From Plotosus lineatus (Eukaryota; Chordata; Actinopteri; Siluriformes; Plotosidae): a DNA stretch of 64,000 bases. How positions within the stretch are numbered: position 1 is the first letter of the stretch; each line of letters opens with the position of its first letter. Shown one piece after another: positions 54,221-63,794 of this stretch. The notes below the pieces were generated by a model, which was given only the letters and a program-made list of their open reading frames with translations, did no database searches and was not told where the DNA came from. The position numbers and the translations under genes were made by a program. Location: positions 22,520,001 to 22,584,000 of the forward strand of contig CM045733.1 in NCBI GenBank assembly GCA_024760905.1. Reading direction: 5' to 3'.

Positions 54221-57200
54221 CTTTCGGCTGTTCCCTTCAGGGGTCGCCACAGCAAATGATCTGCCTCCATCTCTCCCTATCCTCTGCATCTTCTACTCTT
54301 ACTCCAACGACCTTCATGTCCGCCTTCACCACATCCATAAATCTTCTCTTTGGTCTTCCTCTGGGCCTTCTGCCTGGTAGTTCCGACCTCAGCATCCTAC
54401 GACCAATATACTCACTATCCCTCCTCTGTACATGTCCAAACCATCTCAATCTAGCCTCTCTGACTTTGTCTCCAAAACATCTAACATGTGCTGTCCCTCT
54501 GATGTACTCGTTTCTGATCCTATCCATCCTCGTTACTCCCAAAGAGAACCTCAACATTTTCATCTCTGCTACCTCTAACTCTGACTCCTGTCTTTTCCCC
54601 AGGGCCACTGTCTCTAAACCATACAACATCGCTGGCCTCATCACCGTCTTGTACACTTTTCCCTTCATTCTTGCCGATACTCTCCTATCACACATCACAC
54701 CGGACACTTTTCTCCATCCATTCCAACCTGCCTGCACGTGCTTCTTCACCTCTTTTCCACACTCTCCATTGCTCTGGATTGTTGAGCCTAAGTACTTAAA
54801 ATCCTCCACCTTCTTTATCTCTGACCCCTGTAACCTCATTGTGCCTCTTGGGTCCTTGTCGTTCACACACATGTATTCTGTCTTACTGAGGCTAACCTTC
54901 ATTCCCCTCCTTTCCAGGGCATACCTCCATCTCTCTAGATTTTCCTCCACTTGTTCTCTGCTCTCACTACAGATCACGATGTCATCTGCAAACATCATAG
55001 TCCATGGAGATTCTTGTCTAACCTCATCTGTCAGCCTGTCCATCACCATAGCAAACAAGAAGGGGCTGAGCGCTGACCCTTGATGCAGTCCCACCTCCAC
55101 CTTGAACTCTTCTGTCACACCGACAGCACACTTCACCACTGTCTTACATCTCTCATACATGTCCTGCACCACTCTAACATACTTCTCTGCCTCTCCAGAC
55201 TTCCTCATACAATACCACAGTTCTTCTCTCGGCACCCTGTCATATGCTTTCTCCAGATCCACAAAGGCACAATGCAGCTCCTTCTGACTTTCTCTGTACT
55301 TCTCTATTAACATCCTCAAAGCAAACACTGCATCTGTGGTGCTCTTTCTTGGCATGAAATCAAACTGTTGTTCACAAATGCTGACCTCTGCCCTTAGTCT
55401 AGCTTCCACTATTCTTTCCCATAACTTCATTGTATGGCTCATCAACTTTATCCCTCTGTAGTTGCCACAACTCTGTACATCTCCCTTGTTCTTAAAAATG
55501 GGCACAAGCACACTTCTCCTCCATTCCTCCGGCATCTGCTCACTTTCTAAGATCTTGTTGAATATTCTTGTCAGAAAATCTACTACTACCACCCCTAGAC
55601 ACTTCCATACCTCAACTGGTATGTCATCAGGGCCAACTGCCATTCCACTCTTCATCCTCTTCAATTCCCTCCTCACTTCTCCCTTACTAATCTTTGCTAC
55701 TTCCTGGTCCTCAACGGTCACCCCTTCTACTCTTTTTTTCCTCTCATTTTCTTCATTCATCAGCTCTTCAAAGTACTCTTTCCATCTTCCCAGCACACTT
55801 CTGTCATCAGTCAATACATTTCCCTCTCTGTCCTTAATCACTCTAACTTGCTGTACGTCTTTCCCATCTCTATTTCTCTGCTGTGCTAACCTGTATAAAT
55901 CATTTTCTCCCTCCTTACTGTCCAACCTATCATACAAGTCATCATATGCCCTCTGTTTGGCCTTTGACACCGCTACCTTTGCCTTACGCTGTGTCTCCCT
56001 GTACTCCTGTTTACTCTCTTCGGTCCTCTCATTGTCCCACTTCTTCTTAGCTAACCTCTTCTTTTGTACACACTCCTGCACTTCCTCATTCCACCACCAA
56101 GTTTCCTTATCTACTTTCCTTCCACAGGACACACCAAGAACTCTCCTACCGGTCTCCCTGATCACATTGGCTGTGGTTGTCCAGTCATCTGGAAGCACTT
56201 CCTGACTACCCAAAGCCTGTTTCAACTCCTCCTTGAAGACAACACGACACTCTTCCTTTTTCAGCTTCCACCACTTTGTCTTCTGCTCTGCCTTTGCCTT
56301 TTTCACCTTTCTCACCATCAGCGTCATCCTGCACACCACCATCCTATGCTGTTTGGAAACACTCTCACCCACTACTACTTTGCAGTCACTGACTTCCTTC
56401 AAATTACATCGCCTGCACAAGATGTAGTCTACCTGTGTGCTCTTACCTCCGCTTTCATAAGTCACCCTATGCTCCTGTTTCTTCTTGAAGAAAGTATTCA
56501 CCACAGCCATTTCCATCCTTTTTGCAAAATCGATCAACATCTGTCCTTCTGTGTTCCTGTCCTGGATACCAAACCTGCCCATCACTTCCTCGTCCCCTCT
56601 GTTGCCTGCACCAACATGTCCATTGAAGTCTGCCCCAATGACCACTCTTTCACCTCTGGGGGTACTCTGCATCACTTCATCTAACTCACGCCAGAATCTC
56701 TCCTTCTCTTCTAGCTCACATCCTGCCTGTGGGGCATAAGCACTAACAACATTGACCATCACGCCTTCAATTTCTAACTTGAGACTCATCACTCTGTCTG
56801 ACACTCTTTTCACTTCTAGAACATTCCTGACAAACCCCTCCTTCAAGATGACTCCTACTCCATTTCTCTTCCCATCCACACCATGATAAAACAGCTTAAA
56901 CCCTGCTCCTAAGCTTTTCGCTTTGCTACCTTTCCACCTGGTCTCCTGAACGCACAGTATGTCCACCTTCCTCCTCTGCATCATGTCAGCCAGCTCTCTG
57001 CCTTTTCCTTGCATAGTTCCAACATTCAAAGTCCCTACTCTCAGTCCTAGGCTCACGCCTTTCCTCTTCTCTCTCTGCCTACGGACACGCCTGCCGCCGC
57101 TCCTTCTTCGACATCTTCGATCAACAGTAGTCCAATTTCCATCAGCACCCTGTTGGTTGACAGCACTGATGGCGGTCGTTGTTAACCCGGGCCTCGACCG

Positions 57201-57363
57201 ATCCGGTATGAATTTTTTTTTTGACCATTTGCATTTTTAATGTGGCAGAAATTTTACGCCGGATGCCCTTCCTGTCGCAACCCTCTGCATTTATCTGGGC
57301 TTGGGACCGGCATAAGGGGGAGAGACACTGGTTAGTGCTGCCCCCCCCCCGCCTCATGGCTGC
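54221..57363 (-). mobile_element. RTE-type LINE, full length, copy 2
   Basis: A 3,143-bp retrotransposon on minus, bracketed by the 21-nt duplication. The 5' non-coding start includes GGGTTGCGACAGGAAGGGCA (57285-57266). The coding frame covers nearly the whole body. The 3' end is TGGCGACCCCTGAAGGGAAC then AGCCGAAAG, without a long simple tail. Clade call (RTE, Rex3/Expander-like) is from motif recognition. Confidence 0.92.
54237..57056 (-). CDS. RTE endonuclease-reverse transcriptase, 939 codons
   Basis: Would nick target DNA and copy the LINE RNA into it. The N-terminal apurinic-type endonuclease shows TLNVGTM, the catalytic QETRW (Glu 38), ADFNGHVG (~150), DYILCRR and HRMVVC. The linker has ETWWWNEEVQECVQKKRLAK. 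The reverse transcriptase has VPIFKNKGDVQSCGNYRGIK, DLEKAYDRVP, GLHQGSALSPFLFAMV and the catalytic FADDIVICS (689-697). The C-terminus has RLRWFGHVQRR and PGRRPRGRPKRRF, ending CCGDP. No stop or frameshift. The listed start is GTG at 57056. The frame stays open upstream through an Arg-rich stretch to about 57230 without an ATG, so the true start is unresolved. Long antisense frames here are shadows. Confidence 0.93.
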   Translation of the reverse strand: MSLGLRVGTLNVGTMQGKGRELADMMQRRKVDILCVQETRWKGSKAKSLGAGFKLFYHGVDGKRNGVGVILKEGFVRNVLEVKRVSDRVMSLKLEIEGVMVNVVSAYAPQAGCELEEKERFWRELDEVMQSTPRGERVVIGADFNGHVGAGNRGDEEVMGRFGIQDRNTEGQMLIDFAKRMEMAVVNTFFKKKQEHRVTYESGGKSTQVDYILCRRCNLKEVSDCKVVVGESVSKQHRMVVCRMTLMVRKVKKAKAEQKTKWWKLKKEECRVVFKEELKQALGSQEVLPDDWTTTANVIRETGRRVLGVSCGRKVDKETWWWNEEVQECVQKKRLAKKKWDNERTEESKQEYRETQRKAKVAVSKAKQRAYDDLYDRLDSKEGENDLYRLAQQRNRDGKDVQQVRVIKDREGNVLTDDRSVLGRWKEYFEELMNEENERKKRVEGVTVEDQEVAKISKGEVRRELKRMKSGMAVGPDDIPVEVWKCLGVVVVDFLTRIFNKILESEQMPEEWRRSVLVPIFKNKGDVQSCGNYRGIKLMSHTMKLWERIVEARLRAEVSICEQQFDFMPRKSTTDAVFALRMLIEKYRESQKELHCAFVDLEKAYDRVPREELWYCMRKSGEAEKYVRVVQDMYERCKTVVKCAVGVTEEFKVEVGLHQGSALSPFLFAMVMDRLTDEVRQESPWTMMFADDIVICSESREQVEENLERWRYALERRGMKVSLSKTEYMCVNDKDPRGTMRLQGSEIKKVEDFKYLGSTIQSNGECGKEVKKHVQAGWNGWRKVSGVMCDRRVSARMKGKVYKTVMRPAMLYGLETVALGKRQESELEVAEMKMLRFSLGVTRMDRIRNEYIRGTAHVRCFGDKVREARLRWFGHVQRRDSEYIGRRMLRSELPGRRPRGRPKRRFMDVVKADMKVVGVRVEDAEDRERWRQIICCGDP

Positions 57364-57384
57364 ATTAAAACCAAATGTCTTAAT
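57364..57384. repeat. Target-site duplication, right, of RTE
   Basis: 21 nt ending AAATGTCTTAAT; one mismatch to 54200-54220. Confidence 0.92.
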
Positions 57385-57698
57385 ATTAATTTTAAAGCAG
57401 GTGTCATTAAAAAAAAAATTCTTTCAAAGTAAATTTTTTTTTTATTGATTTCATTCTTATTTGACTGGTGTATAAGAGAAGTATTGATCAAAGGAATACA
57501 TTGATTTATTTTATAAAACAGGTTTGACCATTGTTTTGTTTAATATCTTGTTTAAAAATCCTGCCGAGAGATCATCAACATTTATTTGTACGCTTTCGGA
57601 GGGGGAGGGGTCAAAAGAAGCATACTCTCTGTACACTTAGGGAAAATGTTGAAAATGTTAAACCGCCCCTTATACACTAAAACAATGAACAATTTATT
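57385..57698. other. No recognised gene
   Basis: A/T-rich; continues the host sequence left of the RTE insertion. Confidence 0.4.

Positions 57699-57700
<2 letters not shown>

Positions 57701-57742
<42 letters not shown>
57701..57742. repeat. (GT)n microsatellite
   Basis: About 21 units. Confidence 0.95.
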
Positions 57743-57743
<1 letters not shown>

Positions 57744-57911
57744 ATGTTTGTGTGCTGTTACAGTGGGTCAGTGGCATTGGCAGACCATGCATTTGGTACC
57801 TGGGCCTTCAGTGGGACTTAACAGACTTAATCCACCTCTAATTACCACCACTATCAGGTCGCAATTATACAGACCATCAGCAATCTACAAAAATACAATA
57901 TAATCAGGCAT

Positions 57912-57912
<1 letters not shown>

Positions 57913-57958
<46 letters not shown>
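57913..57958. repeat. (GA)n microsatellite
   Basis: About 23 units. Confidence 0.96.
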
Positions 57959-57959
<1 letters not shown>

Positions 57960-58234
57960 CCTTTTGTGCATTTTTGCTAGTAACTCGGAGCATTACATAA
58001 CTTTCATCGAAATTTATCAGTGGAAACTCCTGGTAAATTAGTTCTCAACCAAATGTAACAAGCACAAATCTTACCTCCTCAACCTTTCCTAACAATGTCC
58101 AGTTTTTCTGAAAAAGTCCGACTTGAAAATGGATTTTTAAGAATGTCCGACACCAAGCAAATTTATCTTCCAGTGTCAGCCATTGTGGGCTTCAAAAATT
58201 CTAACTTAAATGTATCGCGTGCAGGTCGCTACAG

Positions 58235-58668
58235 ACTATTCAGCTAGTTTTGCTCTGGCCAACCAATCAGAGGACAAATAAATGCTGATGTTATTGTGGG
58301 CCAGCTAGCTGGCCCTGTAAGACAAATCTGAACTCTGACTAGTTCAAGAAACAGCCCCATCGCTAATATAGTTTTAGTGACATTGACCAGCACTGCTGAT
58401 TCTGAAGGCCCTGGACAGATTAGATTGACATGGCAGCAAATAGAAGCTGAAATCTGATTGGACAAATAAATCTACCATCCACATATATGTACTGGGAGCA
58501 ATGCAGCCAAGAGACACTAAATGAATAGAATACAGTATACTGTTAATTATGCAGATAACATTAAAACTGTAAATTAATACAATTTAAGTTGCAAATGTAG
58601 GTCAGTGCTTCTGATAGTGTTTAGGCCAGCAGAGTGGGTTTTGCTGGACCTGATTGCTCACCACTGGT
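58235..58668 (-). mobile_element. hAT-like MITE related to 47575
   Basis: On minus it starts CAGTGGTGAGCAATCAGGTC and contains CTGCTGGCCTAAACACTATC, then TCAGATTTCAGCTTCTATTT and GCTGCCATGTCAATCTAATC, all shared with 47575-47775. It holds an 18-bp perfect palindrome. The left boundary is approximate. Confidence 0.6.
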
Positions 58669-58995
58669 CAATGGATAGTGCTGTTGCCTCACAAGAAGGT
58701 TCGAGATTCGAATCTCAGCCAAGGGCATTTCTGTATGTTCCTCCTATGCTTGCATGGATTTTATCCAGGTACTCTGGTTTCCTTCCACAGTCCAAAGACA
58801 TGCATGTTAAGTCAACTGAGTACTCTCATTTACCTACAGGTGTGAATGTGAGTCTGAATGGACATCTGTGTCTGCAATAGATAGGTGACCTGTTCAGGGG
58901 ATCTCCCCAGTCTCCAAAAGTCAAATGGGACTGACCCCAGCTTCCCCATGATATTCTGAAGGGTAGAGTAATACAGATAATCGATGGATAGGTGG
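58669..58995 (+). mobile_element. tRNA-derived SINE type IV
   Basis: TGGATAGTGCTGTTGCCTCA, B-box-like GAGATTCGAATCTC, body TGCTTGCATGGATTTTATCC and CACAGTCCAAAGACATGCAT, tail with GGATAGGTGGATGGATAG. It abuts the hAT-like end. Confidence 0.8.
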
Positions 58996-60036
58996 ATGGA
59001 TAGAAAGCATGTAAGTCACATCCAACAGTCAGTGGATTTCTCAATTGATATTCTATTCTGTATATAGTGCACAGCAGTCCAGATCTGAAATTATATAGTA
59101 TAGTGGGCAGACACAGTGAAAATTAAACTATCTGTGTTTTAGCTACATTGTGTCTGAAGACTTAAAGTACAAACAATTTAAAAGTTGAGTACATGAGGAC
59201 AAGCATGCATGCGTGAGTTTGAGATAGAGTGATAAAGTATAGTAAGAGTGTGTGATAAGACCTAGCACATGATTACTTCCTTCTCCTTTGTAGCTCACTC
59301 ACTGTAATCACAACATGGACAAATACACATTTAAAACATGGTTACTGTCTGCTGTTCACACTTAATTCATGCCAGAATAAAAATAGCACTCCTAGCTTCA
59401 CACAACAAATTATTTAAAAAAATTATGAACCAAATCAAATCGGAGCGGCCTCTCAACTGGGCACTGGGCCCACAGAAAGGAGCCCTACATTCCTGCAGGC
59501 AACCAGTAGAAAACCAGCACCAAACACAAACAACGCAGTCAATTTAAAAGATGGCAAAATGCACAAGGGGCCTCATTAAACTTGGACTGTTAAAAGACAA
59601 CACTTGTAAGTAATAAATTATTAAAGTCCCTTTCCTATAATGCAATGTGGAGAAATACTGATTGAGCTGAAACGTCTCCTCACACATTTTGCCTTGAAGT
59701 AAGATCATCAGAGAAACTTCTCATTTAAAGGCAAGCTGACAATAAACTAAATTTGTATCTCGGCTCGGGCACGGCATCATGGGATCGCAACTACCATACA
59801 TGGCGGAAATAAACCTTGATGTGGATGAGAACTGCACTGGAAAGCGTGACAATTCCCGACCCTTTGGGACTTGAATACAGCTGGGAGACGCCTTATCAAA
59901 GTGGCCGCCATGTATGTACGCTGACATAGCGGATTTTTTGTTAATGAAGGACCAGGCACCCCTACTAGCGCGACTTCGTAATGACTACAAAGAAGATAAA
60001 TACAAGTTTGACAGCTGTCACCGAGTGATCTGACAT
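58996..60036. other. Unique-looking sequence, includes a promoter-like patch
   Basis: No transposon recognised. 59750-59960 is CpG-richer, listed separately. Confidence 0.4.
59750..59960. promoter_or_regulatory. Possible CpG-rich promoter patch
   Basis: Contains CATGGCGGAAAT (59799-59810) and, on minus, CATGGCGGCCAC (59912-59901), both close to the YY1 core CATGGCGG, plus CGGCTCGGGCACGGCATCAT. Speculative: no TATA box, exon or transcript evidence. Confidence 0.25.
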
Positions 60037-60043
60037 CTCTTGT

Positions 60044-60046
60044 TTG

Positions 60047-60079
<33 letters not shown>
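60044..60079. repeat. (TCA)n tail of LINE-B
   Basis: Ten or so TCA units; on minus this is the GAT tail of the LINE. Confidence 0.93.
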
Positions 60080-60082
<3 letters not shown>

Positions 60083-62291
60083 GCTAAGTCCAGGGTCGGG
60101 TCGTGGGGGCAGAAACCTAAGCAAAGAGGTCCAGACGTCCCTCTCCCCAGCCACTTACTCCAACTCTCCCAGGGGGACACCGAGGCGGTCCCAGACAAGC
60201 CGAGAGACATAGTCCATCCAGCGTGTTCTAGGTCGACCCCGGGGTCTCTTCCCGGTTGGACATGCCCGAAACACCACACCAGGGAGGCGTCCGGAAGGCA
60301 TTCTGACCAGATGCCCAAGCCACTTCAACTGGCCCCTCTCAATGCGGAGGAGCAGCGGATCTACTCCGAGCTCTCCACGGATGGTAGAGCTTCTTACCTT
60401 ATCACTAACGGAGAACCCCGCCACCCGACAAAGGAAGCTCATTTCAGCCGCTTGTATCTGCGATTTTGTTCTTTCGATCACTACCCAAAGCTCATGACCA
60501 TAGGTGAGGGTTGGACCGTAGATCGACTGGTAAATTGAAAGCTTTGCCTTGCGGCTCAGCTCCTTCTTCACCACGACAGACCAGTACAGGCTCCACTAAA
60601 CAGCAGAGGCTGCAGCAATTCATCTATCTCCCATTCCATCCTTTGCTCACTCGTGAACAAGACCCCAAGATACTTAAACTCCTCCACTTGGGGCAGGACC
60701 TCATTCCCGACCCAGAAGGTGCATTCCACCCTTGTCCGACTGAGAACCATGGCCTCAGACTTAGAGGTACTCATCCTCATCCCGGCTGCTTCGCACTCGG
60801 CTGCAAATCGCTCCAATGAGAGCTGGAGGTCCTGACTTGATGAAGCCAAAAGGACAACATCATCTGCAAAAAAGCAGAGATGAGATCCGATGGCCACCAA
60901 ACTAGAACCCATCAACGCCTTGACTGCACCTAGAAATTCTGTCCATAAAAATTATGAACAGAATTGGTGACAAAGGACAGCCTTGGAAGACTCCAACTCC
61001 CACCGGAAACTAATTCAACTTGTTATTGCCAATACGGACCAAACTCTGGCTCCGGTGATACAGCGACCGAATGGCCCATAGCAACAGGTCTGGAACGCTG
61101 TACTCTGGGAGCACGCCCCACAAGATTGTACGAGGGACACAGTCAAAAGCCAGTCAGAAGTCAGTGGCCTTCACTCCAGTGATGAGTGGACCCCCACCCA
61201 AACCCCCGGGGTCTTCCTCTTCCACGGAGGGCGTGTTGGTGGGATTGAGGAGGTTTTCAAAGTATTCCCTCCAGCTCTCAACGACATCCCCAGTCGAGGT
61301 AAGCAGCTCCCCACCTTCACTGTAAATAGTGTTTGTGGAGAACTGCTTCCCCCTCCTAAGGCGTCGAATGGCGGTCCAGAACCTTTTTGAGGCCAACCGA
61401 TAATCACTCTCCGGGCCCTCACCGAACTCCTCCCACGCCCGAGATTTTGCATCTGCAACAGCCTCGGCTGCAGCACATTTGGCCTGCCGGTCCCTGTTTG
61501 CTGCCTCGGGAGTCCCACAGGCTAATAAAACCCGATAGGCCTCCTTCTTCAGCTGGATGGCCCCCTTCACCGCAGGTGTCCACCACCGGGTTCGGGGATT
61601 ACCGCCACGACAAGCACCGACGGTCTGGAAGGCAGCCTCCCCCACCACCGAAGCCAACTAACCACCAGGTGGTGATCGGTAGACAGTTCAGCTCCTCTCT
61701 TCACCCGAGTGTCCAGAACATATGGCCGCAAATCCGATGACATGACTACAAAGTCAATCATCGAACTGCGACCTAGGGTGTCCTGGTGCCAAGTGCACTT
61801 ATGGGCACACTTACGTTCGAACATGGTGTTTGTGATAGACAAACTGTGACAAGCACAGAAGTCCAACAACGAAACACCATTCGGGTTCAGACTGGAGAGG
61901 CCATACCTACCGATCACACCCTTCCAGGTTTGCATGACCTAATGATCCTAGGAGCTATGTTGTTGGGGGCAAAATGCCCCTGGTAGGGTCACCCAAGGAA
62001 AAACATGTCTTGGTGAAAGTCCAGACAAAGTGCGATTCAGAAGACCCTTATGACATTGAAGAGACATCAAAGGAAGCAGTCTCCCTTGCCCGGACGCGGG
62101 TCACCGGGGTTCCCTCCTGGAGCCAGGCCAGGGGGAGGGGCTTGAAGGCGAGCACCTGGTGGTCGGGCTTCTGCCCATGGAGCTTGGCCGGGGCTAGGCC
62201 GAAAAGGAGACATGGGTCCGCCCTCCTATGGACCCACCACCCGTAGGAGGAGTTTTAGGGGTTGGGTACATTGTGAGTTGAGTGAGTTGAG
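60049..62291 (-). mobile_element. LINE-B, both ends present, internally deleted
   Basis: Flanked by a perfect 12-bp duplication CTCTTGTTTGTC (60037-60048 and 62292-62303). The 3' end on minus is CCTGGACTTAGCGGATGATG with a (GAT)n tail (60049-60079). The 5' untranslated region (62291 to about 61945) includes CCCATGTCTCCTTTTCGGCC and CCGGTGACCCGCGTCCGGGC. Two internal segments are missing: most of the endonuclease N-terminus near 61940, and RT fingers near 61150. Confidence 0.93.
60155..61935 (-). pseudogene. LINE-B endonuclease-RT, deleted and frameshifted
   Basis: Remnant of the LINE-B polyprotein, read from 61935. First the endonuclease C-terminal half (TWKGVIGRYGLSSLNPNGVS, LLDFCACHSLSITNTMF, HQDTLGRSSMIDFVVMSSDL, STDHHLVVS). 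Then the linker (GGNPRTRWWTPAVKGAIQLK to NLLNPTNTPSVEEEDPGG, ending near 61150). A deletion joins GVKATDF to the middle of the RT (FDCVPRTILWG), removing the NYRGI and GFR segments. The palm follows (FADDVVLLASSSQDLQLSLE, 60915-60568) with stops and a shifted CAD/FADD junction, then KKELSRKAKLSIYQSIYGPT to LGVPLGELE (60574-60155). No functional enzyme. Confidence 0.9.
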
Positions 62292-62415
62292 CTCTTGTTT
62301 GTCTATTTTACAAATTTATATAACATTAATTTTCAAGATCTAAGTCTATGATATTTAATGAGTATGGTATCGCCGATTTTTATGGTAATTTAACAGGTAA
62401 ATAAAAGGTAATATA

Positions 62416-62761
62416 GTCTATAGCAGGGGTCACCGACCTTTTTGAAACCGAGAGCTACTTCTTGGGTACCAATTAATGCGAAGGGCTACCAGGTCAAAAC
62501 ACACCTCTGAAATTACAAATTTGCTCAATTTACCTTTAATTATATGTTATCATTAATAATTAATGATATTTATCTATGTGAAGATATTGATTTGATTTAA
62601 AATATATTCAAAAAAATTAGATGCAGCTCAATGGAGAGTGGCGCTATGGAGCTGTGGGCCTGTCCTAAAACTAGCAGTGAACAGGTCCGCGGGCAACTTA
62701 TAGTGTCCTTGCGGGCTACCTGGTGCCCACGGGCACCACGTTGGTGATCCCTGGTCTATAG
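62416..62761. mobile_element. hAT MITE with perfect 8-bp target duplication
   Basis: The element is 62424-62753 (330 bp), flanked by GTCTATAG at 62416-62423 and 62754-62761. Ends CAGGGGTCACCGACCTTTTT and, on minus, CAGGGATCACCAACGTGGTG. The interior shows GGGCTACCAGGTCAAAACAC and CCTTGCGGGCTACCTGGTGC. No coding capacity. An 8-bp duplication with CAGGG ends is diagnostic for hAT. Confidence 0.95.
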
Positions 62762-62804
62762 GGTCTATGAATTCGAATAAAGAACACTTTAATTATAAAC
62801 TTAC

Positions 62805-62999
62805 TGCTTTAATCCAAAGTTTGCTTACCTCCGAATCCTTCAGCTTGGTAGGGAAGGTAAATAAGGTACACGGCAGCGGACATGTACACGCGTTAGTCCC
62901 AAATTTGCAAGCATGTATACTGCAAATTTCCTTTTTCCAACACTCGAGATGATAAATGCCGTTCGCACAGTTCACTATGGCACAATGCGCACCTGGCAT
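62805..62999 (-). CDS. Candidate THAP-like zinc-finger exon (first exon)
   Basis: Read from ATG at 62999: MPGAHCAIVNCANGIYHLEC, WKKEICSIHACKFGTNACTC, PLPCTLFTFPTKLKDSEVSK, LWIKA. The pattern MPxxCxxxxC near the N-terminus, then LFTFPTK and a tryptophan ten residues on, resembles the start of a THAP DNA-binding zinc finger with a Cys-rich insertion. After codon 65 the sequence is GCA|GTAAGT, a strong splice donor, and the frame stops three codons later, so it reads like a 195-nt first coding exon ending in phase 0. THAP exons occur in host genes and in DNA transposons that encode a separate DDE transposase. I found no second exon in the window, and the rest of the finger (C..H) would be downstream at lower coordinates. 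Confidence 0.5.
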
Positions 63000-63792
63000 A
63001 TCGATACATGTAATTTAAGGCTGAAGGCAGGTTTTAAGCGGCAGTTATTAGGATGTGTTTACATACAAAAGCAAGTGGCTACAAGAAAGTTTGGTAGCAG
63101 TGACGCTCGGATCAGAGGTTGGGTCACGTTACGCGCACATGCGCAGTTGTAATGCGAATTTTGTCTATTGAGGTTGTTAAATTTTCTCCAGAATGAAACA
63201 GACACACTAAGTGCTGAGATTATTTTCATGTGCTCACTTAAGGAACCAATTCACTTTTATGCACAATTGCGGAGTGAAGCCCTTCAGCATGTCAAGTACT
63301 ACGTAAAGATCATCTTCAGAAGCTTTACTTTCCTGCTGACATCTCTGTGTTCAAACTATTTTTTTTAATAAAAACAGTGGTGTAATTGCCTAATGAACAG
63401 AAAACACTTAAATATTGTACTCTTGAGGAATGTACATTCATGCTGTTATGTGTTGGGGCAGAAGAAAGACATACATGTTGTTTTATCTTTTGGGGTTTTT
63501 TTTGCCTTTTTATATTTATAGCCCGCTGATAAACTTCCCACCACTATCTGACCTGTAAAACTATACACCCACAAAGTCTGGTGTTCACTGATGTCTCACG
63601 TTTTTATTCCGTTTTTATTCCATTTTTGACGGAATAAAATTTAAATAAGCCCCGCCCCAAAGCAACCTGATGTTACTGTGGACCGTTTTCTACATAATAA
63701 AGAAGTTTTATTAAAATTGAAAAATTACGTATAAAGCATAAAGGATGGATTATGTTGAATTAAATTTTCTATGAAACTGTCATCTTAAACCC
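63000..63792. other. No further gene recognised
   Basis: Upstream of the THAP-like exon on minus. Contains GCGCACATGCGCAG near 63134, and an imperfect hairpin TTTTTATTCCG/CGGAATAAAA at 63601-63639. Confidence 0.35.
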
Positions 63793-63794
63793 CC

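Noticed and set aside
54256..56684. Several long plus-strand frames (up to 275 codons) opposite the RTE coding region
   Set aside because: They are antisense shadows of the 939-codon RTE frame, with low-complexity Ser/Leu/Thr-rich translations and no domain. The same applies to plus-strand frames at 3152-5611.
60044..60538. 164-codon plus-strand frame starting with poly-Ser
   Set aside because: The start is the (TCA)n LINE tail and the rest is antisense to the LINE-B C-terminus.
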